From the NCBI RefSeq assembly GCF_024599795.1, contig NZ_CP102246.1, positions 4,464,001 to 4,528,000 of the forward strand: a stretch of DNA of 64,000 nt. The letters are read 5' to 3'. A model generated the notes under the pieces. That model worked only from the letters and a program-made list of their open reading frames with translations, did no database searches and was not told the origin of the DNA. Of the stretch, positions 52,318-61,249 are shown piece after piece. Source of the DNA: Enterobacter cloacae complex sp. R_G8 (GTDB taxonomy: Bacteria > Pseudomonadota > Gammaproteobacteria > Enterobacterales > Enterobacteriaceae). Numbering within the stretch: the first letter of the stretch is position 1; each line of letters opens with the position of its first letter. Both the position numbers and the translations under genes were made by a program.

Positions 52318-52724
52318 TGAAAAATACCATTGCTCCGCCCCGGGTCGACCTGGGGCTGTTCTTCCTGCGCCTCACCGGCAGCCTGCTGCTGCTCTACGTG
52401 CATGGCCTGCCGAAGGTGTTGCACTTCAGCGAAGAGCTGACGCGCATCGAAGATCCGTTTGGCCTGGGGCCGTATATGAGCCTGATCCCGGCGATCGTCG
52501 CGGAGGTGATCTGCCCGCTGTTTATCATTGTGGGCGTTTACACCCGCCTGGCCTGCCTGCCGATCATCGCCGTGCTGCTGGTGGCGATGCTGGCGGTGCA
52601 TCCGGACTGGTCGATTGCCGAAGGGCAGTTTGGCTGGTTGCTACTGATCATCTTCACCACCCTTGCCCTGACCGGGCCTGGCCAGTGGCGGCTGCAGCGT
52701 AACGCCACGGAGAAATTCGCATGA
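52317..52724 (+). CDS. DoxX-family membrane protein
   Basis: A 135-residue protein with four membrane helices and the DoxX pattern (FLRLTGSLLLLYVHGLPKVLHF at the N-terminus, key parts only). DoxX-like proteins occur in thiosulfate:quinone oxidoreductase and in many stress or redox operons. The start overlaps the amidohydrolase stop (ATGA region) and its own stop overlaps the MFS gene by 4 bp, so the genes are coupled. Confidence 0.83.
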   Translation: MKNTIAPPRVDLGLFFLRLTGSLLLLYVHGLPKVLHFSEELTRIEDPFGLGPYMSLIPAIVAEVICPLFIIVGVYTRLACLPIIAVLLVAMLAVHPDWSIAEGQFGWLLLIIFTTLALTGPGQWRLQRNATEKFA

Positions 52725-54340
52725 CTCAGGTTAACGACGTTCGCGACGCACACGTTGAGCCGACATCCGCGCAGACGGTCTCGCCCTGGCAGCCGCTGAG
52801 CCAGCCGGTGTTCCGCATGCTGTGGATCGCCACGGTGGTCTCTAACGTCGGCTCATGGATGAGCGACGTCGGCATCAACTGGAGCATGCTGAGCCTGAGC
52901 GCCGATCCGCTGGATATCGCGCTGGTACAGGCGGCCAGCAGCCTGCCGATGTTCCTCTTCGCCCTGCCCTCAGGGGTGATGGCGGACATCGTCGACCGAC
53001 GTAAATACCTGCTCTTCTCCCAGCTGTGGGTATTTATCGCCGCCGCCGGGCTGGCGGTGCTCTCCTTCACCGGCCACGTCACGCCTGCGGTTCTGCTGGT
53101 AACAACGTTTCTGCTGAGCGTGGGTGCCGCCATGAGCTCGCCGCCGTTTCAGGCGGTGGTGCCCGACCTGGTGAGCAAGCCGGAGCTGGGTGCCGCCGTG
53201 GCGCTCAACTCGCTCGGGGTGAACATCAGCCGGGCCATCGGCCCCGCACTGGGCGGTTTTCTGCTGTCGCTGGCCGGGCCGTGGATGGTGTTTGCCCTGA
53301 ACGCGCTCTCCGTGGTCGGCGTGGCGTGGGTGCTGTGGCGCTGGCGTCCCGCACCGACAGTGCAGCGTCTGCCGCCGGAGCACTTCTTCTCGGCGGTGCG
53401 CTCTGGCATTCGCTACGTGCACGCCGCGCCGGTGCTGCGCAACGTGCTGGTGCGCACGGTGGCCTTCTTCGTTTTCGGCAGCGCGGGCTGGGCCCTGCTG
53501 CCGCTGGTGGCGCGCCGCGAGCTGGGCTTAGGCCCGGCGGGCTACGGCGTGATGCTGGCGTGCATTGGCCTGGGGGCGATTGCCGGGGCGATCCTGTTGC
53601 CACGTCTGCGCCAGCGGCTGAATGCCGATCGGCTGATGGTGGCTGCCAGCCTGACGTTTGCTCTTACCATGCTGGCGCTGGCGTTCGTGCGCCACTTCTG
53701 GCTGCTGAACCTGTTTGAGTTTTTCACCGGCTTCGCGTGGATTGCGGTGCTCTCCACCCTCAACCTCGGCGCGCAGCGCAGTGCCGCACGCTGGGTGAAG
53801 GCCCGCGCGCTGGCGGTTTATCTGACGGTGTTCTTCGGCTCGATGACCGCAGGCAGCGCCCTCTGGGGGCAGATCGCGTCGCAGTTTGGTACCCCGACCT
53901 CGCTGGTGGTCGCCACGCTGGGGATGGTGCTGGCGAGCACCACGGTGTTCCGCTGGAAGCTGGAGAAAGATCCGGATTTAAATCTCGACCTCAGCGGCCA
54001 GCCGCTGGACGGCGTGGAGATCGACCTGCCGAACGAGCGCGGCCCGGTGCTGGTGTCGCACGAGTACATCGTCGAGCCGCACAACGCGAAAGCGTTTTTG
54101 CAGGCGGTGCACGAGCTGCGCCGGGTGCGCCGTCGCGCCGGGGCGATGAGCTGGGCGGTATACGAAGATATTGAGCGCCCCGGTCTGTTTATCGAGACCT
54201 TCCTGATGGGCTCGTGGATTGAGCATCTGCGCCAGCAGGAGCGCCACACCATGAATGACCTCCTGCTGCAGAGCCGCGTTCTGGCTTTTCATCAGGGCAC
54301 AACATCACCGGCTATTCGTTATCTGGTCGCGCCGGTTTAA
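52721..54340 (+). CDS. MFS_3-type exporter with fused C-terminal ABM-like domain
   Basis: A 539-residue protein. The first about 420 residues form twelve hydrophobic segments of the EntS/MFS_3 group (SDVGINWSMLSLSADPLDIAL, LGVNISRAIGPALGGFLLS as landmarks). The last about 100 residues (VSHEYIVEPHNAKAFLQAV to HQGTTSPAIRYLV) are a soluble alpha-beta domain like those of ABM/NIPSNAP proteins. Such fusions are known in this MFS subfamily. It may export a product of the neighbouring hydrolases. Both upstream overlaps show tight coupling. Confidence 0.85.
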   Translation: MTQVNDVRDAHVEPTSAQTVSPWQPLSQPVFRMLWIATVVSNVGSWMSDVGINWSMLSLSADPLDIALVQAASSLPMFLFALPSGVMADIVDRRKYLLFSQLWVFIAAAGLAVLSFTGHVTPAVLLVTTFLLSVGAAMSSPPFQAVVPDLVSKPELGAAVALNSLGVNISRAIGPALGGFLLSLAGPWMVFALNALSVVGVAWVLWRWRPAPTVQRLPPEHFFSAVRSGIRYVHAAPVLRNVLVRTVAFFVFGSAGWALLPLVARRELGLGPAGYGVMLACIGLGAIAGAILLPRLRQRLNADRLMVAASLTFALTMLALAFVRHFWLLNLFEFFTGFAWIAVLSTLNLGAQRSAARWVKARALAVYLTVFFGSMTAGSALWGQIASQFGTPTSLVVATLGMVLASTTVFRWKLEKDPDLNLDLSGQPLDGVEIDLPNERGPVLVSHEYIVEPHNAKAFLQAVHELRRVRRRAGAMSWAVYEDIERPGLFIETFLMGSWIEHLRQQERHTMNDLLLQSRVLAFHQGTTSPAIRYLVAPV

Positions 54341-54370
54341 ACATAACAATCACCTGTAGAGGAAGACACT

Positions 54371-55192
54371 ATGGCAACGTTTAAGGCAAAAGACGGCACG
54401 CAGATTTACTACAAAGACTGCGGCGCGGGTAAACCGGTTCTGTTCAGCCACGGCTGGCCGCTGGATGGCGACATGTGGGACAGCCAGCTGAACTACCTGG
54501 CCGAGCGCGGCTTCCGCGCCATCGCCTTTGACCGTCGCGGCTTTGGCCGCTCGGATCAGCCGTGGAACGGCTACGACTACGACACCTTTGCGTCCGACAT
54601 CAACGACCTGATTACCACCCTGGACCTTCAGGACGTCACGCTGGTGGGCTTCTCCATGGGCGGCGGCGACGTGACCCGTTACATCAACAACTACGGCAGC
54701 GCACGCGTCGCCGGTCTGGCGCTGCTGGGCGCGGTCACGCCAATCTTCGGTAAATCCGACTCCTTCCCGCAGGGTGTGGATCAGAGCGTGTTCGATGGCA
54801 TTCGCGACGGGCTGCGTAAAGATCGCGCCCAGTTCATCAGCGACTTCGCCACGCCGTTCTACGGCATCAATGCCGGGCAGACCGTCTCTGCCGGTGCCCT
54901 GACCCAGACGCTGAACATCGCCCTGCTGGCGTCGCTGAAGGGCACCATCGACTGCGTGACCGCGTTCGGCGAAACCGACTTCCGCCCGGATATGGCGAAA
55001 ATCGACGTGCCGACGCTGGTGATCCACGGCAGCAATGACCAGATCGTGCCGTTTGAAAGCACCGGCAAGCTGGCGGCAGAGATGATCAAAAACGCCACGC
55101 TGAAGGTGTACGACAACGCCCCGCACGGCTTCGCGCTGACCCACCAGGACCAGCTCAACGAAGATCTGCTGGCGTTTGTGAAGTCGTTGTAA
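54371..55192 (+). CDS. Alpha/beta hydrolase, non-heme haloperoxidase type
   Basis: A 273-residue alpha/beta hydrolase. The nucleophile is Ser in GFSMGGGDVTRY; Asp in HGSNDQIVPF and His in NAPHGFALTH complete the triad. N-terminal HGWPLDGDMWDSQ and FDRRGFGRSDQPW are typical of cofactor-free haloperoxidases and esterases. It is 30 bp after the MFS gene and closes the operon. Its 3' end overlaps the extended 3' end of a convergent MFS gene. Confidence 0.87.
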   Translation: MATFKAKDGTQIYYKDCGAGKPVLFSHGWPLDGDMWDSQLNYLAERGFRAIAFDRRGFGRSDQPWNGYDYDTFASDINDLITTLDLQDVTLVGFSMGGGDVTRYINNYGSARVAGLALLGAVTPIFGKSDSFPQGVDQSVFDGIRDGLRKDRAQFISDFATPFYGINAGQTVSAGALTQTLNIALLASLKGTIDCVTAFGETDFRPDMAKIDVPTLVIHGSNDQIVPFESTGKLAAEMIKNATLKVYDNAPHGFALTHQDQLNEDLLAFVKSL

Positions 55193-56576
55193 TTTTTTCC
55201 AGGCCGGGTAAGGCGCAGCCGCCACCCGGCGCTTTCACAGACGCGTTCCGCTCCGCCAGCAGCCGACAAATCTCCGCATGCTTCTCCTCGGTAAAGGTAA
55301 AGCGCGACATAAAGCCCATGCGGATCAGCGAGCCTATCGCCGGCAGCAGGCAAATCCCGAAGAACAGCCCCGACAGCACGCCTGCACTCTGGATTTGCGC
55401 CTGCGGCACGTAGCCGATCATCGTCAGGAACACGCCGATGAGCCCGCCGCCCACCGCCACCGACATCTTGCCGGTAAAGGTCTGCCCGGAGAAGGTGATC
55501 GCCGCGCAGCGCTTGTGGGTGTGGTACTCCGCGTACTCGATGGTGTCGGCAATCATCGACGAGGTGAGGATGTTGGTCATCATCACGAACAGCGTGCTCA
55601 GGCCGAGCAGAATAAACAGCATCGTCACCTGCTGATAGCCGATGAACCACATCACCACGCGCACCGCCACGTCCAGCCCGCAGAGGATCATAAACAGCTT
55701 CCGCTTCTGCATCCGGCGCGTCAGCATCGGGGCGACCAGGCACAGCACCGCCGCCACAATCCCCATCACGCCAATCGCCATCTGCAGGCTGCCGTCGCCC
55801 AGGTTGTTGATAAAGAAGTAGATATACAGCCCGCCCGCCACGTTGTGGAACACGCAGAAAAAGAACGACAGCAGGACGATAAACAGCGGCTTGTTCTGGC
55901 GCAGGTTATGGAATGTGTCGCGGATGGTCACCTTTTCCGGGCTCGGCGGCACGCGCTCTTTGATCTGCATAAAGCCGTTAAGCATCAGCGGCAGTCCCAC
56001 CAGCATCATCACCAGCGCCGCCATAAAGTAGCCTTTATCATTGCTGTACTGGGCGAAGAACGCCGCCAGCTTCGGGAAGAAGATGTTGGCGCAGGCAATG
56101 CCCGCGTTCACCCCGAGCATCGCCGCCGTGACCGCGCGGGTGCGCTGGGCGGAGTCGTTGGTCATCACCGACGACATCGACCAGAACGGGATATCGGAGA
56201 TGGCGTACAGCGTCCCCCACAGGATATACGTCACCCCGGCGTAAAGGATTTTGGTGGTCATGTCCGCTTCGATTTTATAGAACGACAGCAGCGTGACCCC
56301 GGTGATCAGCAAAGGGGCGATCAGCAAAAAGTGGCGAAACTTGCCGAACCGGCTGTTAATGGTGTCCATGATGCTGGCAAACAGCGGATCGTGAACCGCG
56401 TCCCACGCGCGGGCAATCAGGAAGATGGTACTGGCCGCCAGCGCCGAGATCCCCAGCACGTCGGTGTAAAAATAGTTAATAAACGAGCCCACTAAACCAA
56501 AGCTAAAACACTGACCTAATCCATAACCAAAATAAGACCACAACTCGCGAGACGGTATTTTCATTGTCGTTGCCAT
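55155..56576 (-). CDS. GPH-family (glycoside-pentoside-hexuronide) sugar symporter with repeat-derived tail
   Basis: A 473-residue MFS protein of the melibiose/xyloside GPH group: WDAVHDPLFASIMDTINSRFGKFR near residue 60 (key DAxxDP motif) and FGVGLVGSFINYFYTDVLG-like first helix. The expected family C-terminus is around RLLAERN. After that the frame reads through a REP unit (VKAPGGGCALPGLEK) and 38 bp of the convergent hydrolase gene before a stop, so the last 25 residues are probably junk sequence. It is upstream of and co-oriented with the GH5 gene. Confidence 0.87.
   Translation of the reverse strand: MATTMKIPSRELWSYFGYGLGQCFSFGLVGSFINYFYTDVLGISALAASTIFLIARAWDAVHDPLFASIMDTINSRFGKFRHFLLIAPLLITGVTLLSFYKIEADMTTKILYAGVTYILWGTLYAISDIPFWSMSSVMTNDSAQRTRAVTAAMLGVNAGIACANIFFPKLAAFFAQYSNDKGYFMAALVMMLVGLPLMLNGFMQIKERVPPSPEKVTIRDTFHNLRQNKPLFIVLLSFFFCVFHNVAGGLYIYFFINNLGDGSLQMAIGVMGIVAAVLCLVAPMLTRRMQKRKLFMILCGLDVAVRVVMWFIGYQQVTMLFILLGLSTLFVMMTNILTSSMIADTIEYAEYHTHKRCAAITFSGQTFTGKMSVAVGGGLIGVFLTMIGYVPQAQIQSAGVLSGLFFGICLLPAIGSLIRMGFMSRFTFTEEKHAEICRLLAERNASVKAPGGGCALPGLEKITTTSQTPADLR
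55202..55230. repeat. REP unit (family B) inside an overlapping coding end
   Basis: GCCGGGTAAGGCGC and GCCGCCACCCGGC arms. It lies between the convergent hydrolase gene and the sugar symporter gene and is translated as part of the symporter's C-terminal tail. Confidence 0.82.
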
Positions 56577-56626
56577 TGTTATATGCCTGCCTGGTTGCCC
56601 GGCGGTCGGCCGCCGGGTCGATATTA

Positions 56627-57715
56627 TTAGCCCTGCGCCTGCGGGGCGATCTTGCGCAGCTGCTGCATCAGGGCGATTTCACGGCGTGAGAACGGAATGC
56701 CGTTCTCCTCGAACACGTCGTGGAACCAGAGGCGGCAGTAGTCCGTGGACTCCTTCATCACCACCGGCCACGGCAGCCACGTCTGGGTTTTGCCGCGCAC
56801 CAGCCCCCACTGGTACGGCGCGACCTTCGCCGCATACATCAGCGGTAGCTGCTCTTCCATCGTGCTGCCCACGTGGCGCGCCAGCCATTCGGTGCAGAAC
56901 AGCGGCCGACCAAGCTGTTGCAGTTGCTGAATAATCGCCGTCATGCGCCCCGTGTGGGTGTAGGCGTGGAAGCTCACCACGTCCGAGAGCGCCAGCGCGG
57001 TCTGGTCCAGCGGATGCCGGAAGAACGTCTCGCCCTCCTCTTCCGGTGGCAGACGCCACGCGCAGACGGTGAGCGGCTGGGTCGGGTCTTCTTCACGTAC
57101 CCACTGGAACGCCAGCTTCATTAACTCGTGCGCGCAAGTCTCCAGCTTCGCGTCGTACTGCACCTCCTGCGTGCCCGTCGCGAAAATGCCGCGGTTGCCC
57201 GGCTCGTTATAGAGATCCCACAGCAGCACGCGCTTATCGTCGCGGAACTGACGGACAACGTCGCGGATATAGCGCTCAATCTGCGGCCAGCAGTCAGGAT
57301 CGCACACCTTGTCGCGCCCCGGGCTCGCCGCCGCCTGGCTGTTGTGCTTGCCCGGTACCGGCGGCTTTTGCGGGCCGAGGTACGGCTCGTCGCCGGAGAA
57401 ACCGCAGTCGTCCATCAGGGTCAGCATGGTGCTGAAGCCGTGGCCGTCGGCAATCGTCAAAAAGCGGTCGATGCGCGCCATCAGCCCGTCGCGGTCGTGC
57501 TCCCAGACGATAAACGGCAGATTAATGCGCAGGGTGTTATAACCCGCCTCCGCCGCCCAGCCCAGCTCGCGCTCGATGGTGGCGGCATCGAAGGTCTCTT
57601 CCTGCCAGATATCGGTCCAGTTCACCGCCGTCGACGGCAGGTAGTTAAACCCGCACAGCCAGCCTTTTTGCTCGTACCACGCCTGTGCCTGCTCCCTGCT
57701 CCACTGCTCTTTCAT
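56627..57715 (-). CDS. GH5-like glycoside hydrolase (cellulase/mannanase fold)
   Basis: A 362-residue (beta/alpha)8 glycosidase without signal peptide, so it acts in the cytoplasm on imported sugars. The acid/base Glu171 is in LWDLYNEPG and the nucleophile Glu276 in LFCTEWLAR, the usual clan-A spacing. It matches families annotated as cellulase-like or beta-xylanase-like; the true substrate is probably a small beta-glycoside taken up by the adjacent GPH symporter. It is first in that two-gene unit and divergent from a LacI-type gene. Confidence 0.87.
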   Translation of the reverse strand: MKEQWSREQAQAWYEQKGWLCGFNYLPSTAVNWTDIWQEETFDAATIERELGWAAEAGYNTLRINLPFIVWEHDRDGLMARIDRFLTIADGHGFSTMLTLMDDCGFSGDEPYLGPQKPPVPGKHNSQAAASPGRDKVCDPDCWPQIERYIRDVVRQFRDDKRVLLWDLYNEPGNRGIFATGTQEVQYDAKLETCAHELMKLAFQWVREEDPTQPLTVCAWRLPPEEEGETFFRHPLDQTALALSDVVSFHAYTHTGRMTAIIQQLQQLGRPLFCTEWLARHVGSTMEEQLPLMYAAKVAPYQWGLVRGKTQTWLPWPVVMKESTDYCRLWFHDVFEENGIPFSRREIALMQQLRKIAPQAQG

Positions 57716-57741
57716 TACGCGTCCTCTTACTGATAATATTT

Positions 57742-57759
57742 AGCTAATAAATATTAGCT
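57742..57759. promoter_or_regulatory. LacI-type operator candidate
   Basis: AGCTAATA (57742-57749) and TATTAGCT (57752-57759) are perfect arms around AA. It lies 27 bp upstream of the GH5 start. LacI-family operators usually have a central CG, so this is not certain. Confidence 0.5.
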
Positions 57760-57900
57760 GCGGGATAAATGCGCAAATCACGGCGTTGAGAAAAGCGATG
57801 CCCCTCACAAAGTTCACGCTTCGATGAATGAGAAACGTGATCGACGGCGCTAAAGCGTGCGGTTAGGGTATGATGCGAAATCGCGAAAGGGAGAGGATGG

Positions 57901-58908
57901 ATGAAGCGAAAAACGAAAGTAACGATGAACGATATTGCGCGGGCGGCAGGCGTGTCGCAGGCGACGGTATCGCTGGTGCTTAACCAGTCCCGCAACATCA
58001 AGCTCAGCGACGACACTCGCCAGCGGGTGATTAATGTGGCCACTGAGCTCGGCTACGACCGCCTCCCCGCCGTTCACGCCCCGCGCAACCAGGAAGAGAT
58101 CGCCCTGCTGGTGAGCTCCATGCAGAGCTTCGACCCGTTTATCGACGCCATCAGCCAGGCGCGGGAAGCGGCGTGGCGCAACGAGACCCTGCTCACCGTC
58201 TACGACTACGGCGACGACATCGAGCTGGCGCTGAACATCATCCGCCAGCTGGAGAAGCGTAACTGCATCGGGATTATTCTCGCCTCTCCGGTCACCACGC
58301 TGGTGGACATGACGGCCTTCCAGGACTGCACCCGCATTCCGCTGGTGCTTCTCAACCAGCGCGACCCCGGCTCGCCGCTGCTGCCGTCCTTTATCCCGGA
58401 CGACTACGCCAACGCCTTCCAGGTCACTAAACACCTCATCGCCTGCGGGGCGACGCGCATCGCCCACATCACCGGTGAGAGCTGGATGGAGGCCTCGCGC
58501 CAGCGTCTGGCGGGCTACCAGGCGGCGCTGCAGCAGGCCGGACTCGCGTGCGACGACGACCTGGTGCGGCAGACCAACTGGCAGTTCAGCGAGTCCTTTA
58601 CCGCCACCACGTCCCTGCTGAAACTGGCCGAGCGCCCGGACGCCATCTTCTGCGCCAGCGACTGGCTGGCGATTGGCTGCTATCAGGCGCTGGCGGTGAA
58701 CGGCGTGCGCATCCCGCAGGACATGCTGCTGGCGGGCTACGACGACCAGAAGATCTCCGAGCAGCTCACCCCACCGCTAACCAGTATCCAACTGCCCTAC
58801 AGCGAGCTGGGACGGCTGGCGGTGGAGTACCTGTGCAATCAGGAAGATGCCGCCACGCACGTGACGCTGGCGGGCAGGCTGAAGGTGCGCGCCTCAAGCC
58901 TCGTCTGA
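57901..58908 (+). CDS. LacI-family regulator of the glycosidase/symporter unit
   Basis: A 335-residue LacI protein: HTH at residues about 8-30 ([20 protein letters not shown]), hinge [16 protein letters not shown] and a periplasmic-binding-like sensor domain. The divergent GH5-GPH operon is the expected target, with a palindrome before it. The 3' end overlaps fosA by 15 bp in convergent orientation. Confidence 0.9.
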   Translation: MKRKTKVTMNDIARAAGVSQATVSLVLNQSRNIKLSDDTRQRVINVATELGYDRLPAVHAPRNQEEIALLVSSMQSFDPFIDAISQAREAAWRNETLLTVYDYGDDIELALNIIRQLEKRNCIGIILASPVTTLVDMTAFQDCTRIPLVLLNQRDPGSPLLPSFIPDDYANAFQVTKHLIACGATRIAHITGESWMEASRQRLAGYQAALQQAGLACDDDLVRQTNWQFSESFTATTSLLKLAERPDAIFCASDWLAIGCYQALAVNGVRIPQDMLLAGYDDQKISEQLTPPLTSIQLPYSELGRLAVEYLCNQEDAATHVTLAGRLKVRASSLV

Positions 58909-59319
58909 GGTAAACACCATGCCCGCATAGGGCTTCTCGCGACACGCCGCCAGCCGCGCGGCGAGGCTGCCCACGTGCAGCTCCAGCTTGTGCCCGTCCG
59001 GGTCGAGAAAATAGAACGACGCCCCCTCGCTTTTGTTCTGCTTCCAGACGGTAACGCCCGCCTGCTCCAGCCTTTGCGAGAACGGTTCAAAATCCTCTTC
59101 CGACACGGTAAACGCGTAGTGGGTGTAGTCGCTCTCCTGTGGCGGCACATACTGGCGCGCCTCGTCGTACGACAGGCAGACCCACAGATCGCCGCAGGTG
59201 AGATAGGCCCCGGTATTCCAGCGGGCGTGCAGCGCAAGCCCCAGCAGCTCGTGCCAGAAGGTGACGCTTTTTTGCAGGTCGCTGACCGCGAGGGTCAGAT
59301 GGTTGAGTGATTGCAGCAT
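58894..59319 (-). CDS. fosA: Fosfomycin glutathione transferase FosA
   Basis: A 141-residue VOC-superfamily Mn(II)/K(+)-dependent enzyme that adds glutathione to fosfomycin. Metal ligands are His7, His67 and Glu113, with Thr9 next to the N-terminal ligand, as in FosA of enterobacterial type. The start at 59319 gives the standard [14 protein letters not shown]. Chromosomal fosA is normal in the Enterobacter cloacae group, so no mobile context is needed and none is seen. The gene is divergent from the trpS2 leader. Confidence 0.93.
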   Translation of the reverse strand: MLQSLNHLTLAVSDLQKSVTFWHELLGLALHARWNTGAYLTCGDLWVCLSYDEARQYVPPQESDYTHYAFTVSEEDFEPFSQRLEQAGVTVWKQNKSEGASFYFLDPDGHKLELHVGSLAARLAACREKPYAGMVFTSDEA

Positions 59320-59364
59320 GACGTGCCCTTTTGTTTTTCGCGCCGGACGTGATACGGTAAAGAG

Positions 59365-59418
59365 ATGAACATAAACCACGCCGTGCTCACCGTAAACCGC
59401 TGGTGGCTGCCTTCTTAA
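59365..59418 (+). CDS. Tryptophan leader peptide of trpS2 (tandem Trp codons)
   Basis: A 17-residue ORF reading [17 protein letters not shown]. The two adjacent Trp codons (59401-59406) are the only Trp codons and are immediately followed by the first arm of an RNA hairpin. This is the classical leader-peptide design of an attenuator. The AAAGAG ribosome site is weak and very close to the ATG. The leader lies 100 bp upstream of the second tryptophanyl-tRNA synthetase gene. Confidence 0.85.
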   Translation: MNINHAVLTVNRWWLPS

Positions 59419-59474
59419 AGGCGGCACGGAGTAGTTTTCCCCATTTTCAGATAGCCGCCGAAAGGCGGCTTTCT
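59406..59474 (+). promoter_or_regulatory. Trp-responsive transcription attenuator of trpS2
   Basis: Three mutually exclusive pairings are visible. Hairpin 1:2 pairs GCTGCCTT (59406-59413) with AAGGCGGC (59418-59425). Antiterminator 2:3 pairs GGCGGC (59420-59425) with GCCGCC (59454-59459). Terminator 3:4 pairs AGCCGCC (59453-59459) with GGCGGCT (59464-59470) across GAAA, followed by TTTCT. Stalling at the Trp codons would cover arm 1 and free arm 2 to form the antiterminator, raising trpS2 expression when charged tRNA-Trp is low. Confidence 0.85.
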
Positions 59475-59518
59475 CACATCTAAGACCCCTTTCGGCATTA
59501 CAACGTTAAGGAGTCTTT

Positions 59519-60520
59519 ATGAACGCACCAACCACCCTCACCGGCGACCGTCCAACCGGCCCGCTGCACCTCGGCCACTTCGTCGGATCGCTGCGCCAGC
59601 GCGTGGCGCTGCAGCAGACGCACAACCAGTTTGTGCTGATTGCCGACCTGCAGGGGCTGACCGACAACGGCAGCAACCCGCAGAAGATCCGCGACAACAT
59701 CCCCGAAGTGCTGGCCGACTACCTCGCCGCGGGCATCGACCCGAACCTGACCACGATCTGCCTGCAGTCCGCCCTGCCCGCCCTCGCCGAGCTGACGATG
59801 CTGTATATGAACATCGTCACCGTCGCCCGCGTGGAACGTAACCCGACGGTGAAAAACGAGATTGCGCAGAAGGGCTTCGCCCGCTCGCTGCCGGTCGGGT
59901 TTATGGCCTACCCCATCAGCCAGGCGGCGGACATCACCGCGTTTAAGGCCGAGTGCGTCCCCGTCGGCGACGACCAGCTGCCGATGATTGAGCAGACCAA
60001 CGAGATTGTGCACAAGATGAACAGCCTGCTGCCCGCCCCGGTGCTGCGCCACTGTAAAGCGATGCTGAGCGACACCAGCCGCCTGCCCGGCATCGACGGC
60101 AGCGCCAAGATGTCGAAATCGCTGGGCAACACGCTGCACCTTTCGGCCAGCGAAGAGACCATCCACCGTGCGGTCAGCGCCATGTACACCGACCCGAACC
60201 ACCTGAAGGTGAGCGACCCGGGCCAGATTGAGGGGAACGTGGTGTTTACGTATCTCGACGCGTTTCATCCGGACAAGGAGAAAGTGGCGGCGATGAAGGT
60301 GCACTATCAGGCGGGCGGGCTGGGTGACAGGGCGTGCAAGAACGAGCTGGAGGCGTGCCTGCAGGAGCTAATTGCGCCGATGCGGGAGCGGAGGGCGATG
60401 TATATGCGTGACAGGGGCGAGCTGATGGCGATGCTGAAACGCGGGACGGAACGGGCGCAGGGGGTGACGCAGGGGACGTTGAGGGAGGTGAAGGTTGGGC
60501 TGGGGGTGCCGGTGTTTTAA
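59519..60520 (+). CDS. trpS2: Second tryptophanyl-tRNA synthetase
   Basis: A 333-residue class I synthetase. The HIGH-like motif is GDRPTGPLHLGHF and the KMSKS motif SAKMSKSLGN. It differs clearly from the housekeeping TrpS of enterobacteria (which lies in the dam-trpS locus) and so is an auxiliary paralogue. Such paralogues in other bacteria can confer indolmycin resistance. The AAGGAG ribosome site is 4-10 bp before the ATG. Expression should be controlled by the leader-peptide attenuator upstream. Confidence 0.9.
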   Translation: MNAPTTLTGDRPTGPLHLGHFVGSLRQRVALQQTHNQFVLIADLQGLTDNGSNPQKIRDNIPEVLADYLAAGIDPNLTTICLQSALPALAELTMLYMNIVTVARVERNPTVKNEIAQKGFARSLPVGFMAYPISQAADITAFKAECVPVGDDQLPMIEQTNEIVHKMNSLLPAPVLRHCKAMLSDTSRLPGIDGSAKMSKSLGNTLHLSASEETIHRAVSAMYTDPNHLKVSDPGQIEGNVVFTYLDAFHPDKEKVAAMKVHYQAGGLGDRACKNELEACLQELIAPMRERRAMYMRDRGELMAMLKRGTERAQGVTQGTLREVKVGLGVPVF

Positions 60521-60624
60521 GGGTGAGGAATGAGTGACACTGGACGATTTACCTACACCATCTCATACTCGTTCCTCAGGTGAAAAGTGTAAATATTCTG
60601 GCCTTTTATTACCATAAAAGCAGC

Positions 60625-60740
60625 AATATTAGCATTATTATGTCTCATTCAAGCGCCTGAAGAACGTTCAGTATCGTAAGGAAAAGGAAGAATAGAATTA
60701 TGGCAACATTGAGCGTAAAGAGATAAAATATTAGCACTAT
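60625..60740 (+). promoter_or_regulatory. Direct operator repeats before hipB
   Basis: AATATTAGCATTAT (60625-60638) and AATATTAGCACTAT (60727-60740) differ at one base. The second overlaps the hipB start codon. Two copies flanking the promoter and start fit autoregulation of a toxin-antitoxin operon by HipB. The 60521-60738 gap is otherwise AT-rich and shows no gene. Confidence 0.6.
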
Positions 60741-61236
60741 GGCTAAAAAAACCGCACCACTACTTCCTGATACGAACCAGTTGCTGATCGATTTTGGTGA
60801 GCGGCTCAAGCTGGCGCGCCTGCGCCGTAAACTCACCGCTAAACAGGTCGCAGAGCGGGCAGGCATGTCGCCAATGACGTTGCGTTCTCTTGAAGCGGGC
60901 GGAGCGGGAGTCACCATAGGCGCATACCTGTCCGTTATGCAGGTTTTGGGACTTGAGAGCGATTTGAACAAGCTTGCGGCTGAGGATGACCTGGGACGCC
61001 AGCTTCAGGACTCCCGGTTGATAAGGAAATCGTATAGCGAGCGATTATCAGCAAGACCGCTCAAAGCATCCAGGCGAAATGCGCAGGTGAATTCCTCGAT
61101 TACGCCCAACACATGGGGTAAGTGGGCTGAAACGCCCACAACCGCCCCTACCCCCCAAAAAAAATCTCGGGCAAAAACGACAGGTGCAACATCGGCCTCA
61201 CTCGCGGCGCTTTTAAAACCCAGGAAAAAACCATAA
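60739..61236 (+). CDS. HipB-like XRE-family antitoxin
   Basis: A 165-residue protein. The N-terminal XRE helix-turn-helix is at residues about 15-75 ([31 protein letters not shown]), and the C-terminal half is basic and low-complexity (Lys/Ala/Thr/Pro). That tail is longer than in E. coli HipB and may be a disordered toxin-binding or DNA-binding arm. It precedes hipA by 13 bp, the usual antitoxin-first order. Confidence 0.87.
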   Translation: MAKKTAPLLPDTNQLLIDFGERLKLARLRRKLTAKQVAERAGMSPMTLRSLEAGGAGVTIGAYLSVMQVLGLESDLNKLAAEDDLGRQLQDSRLIRKSYSERLSARPLKASRRNAQVNSSITPNTWGKWAETPTTAPTPQKKSRAKTTGATSASLAALLKPRKKP

Positions 61237-61249
61237 CAGGTAACTGGCA

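Noticed and set aside
58894..59319. fosA as a recently acquired resistance gene
   Set aside because: No IS, integron or plasmid feature flanks it, its composition matches the neighbours, and chromosomal fosA is normal in this group.
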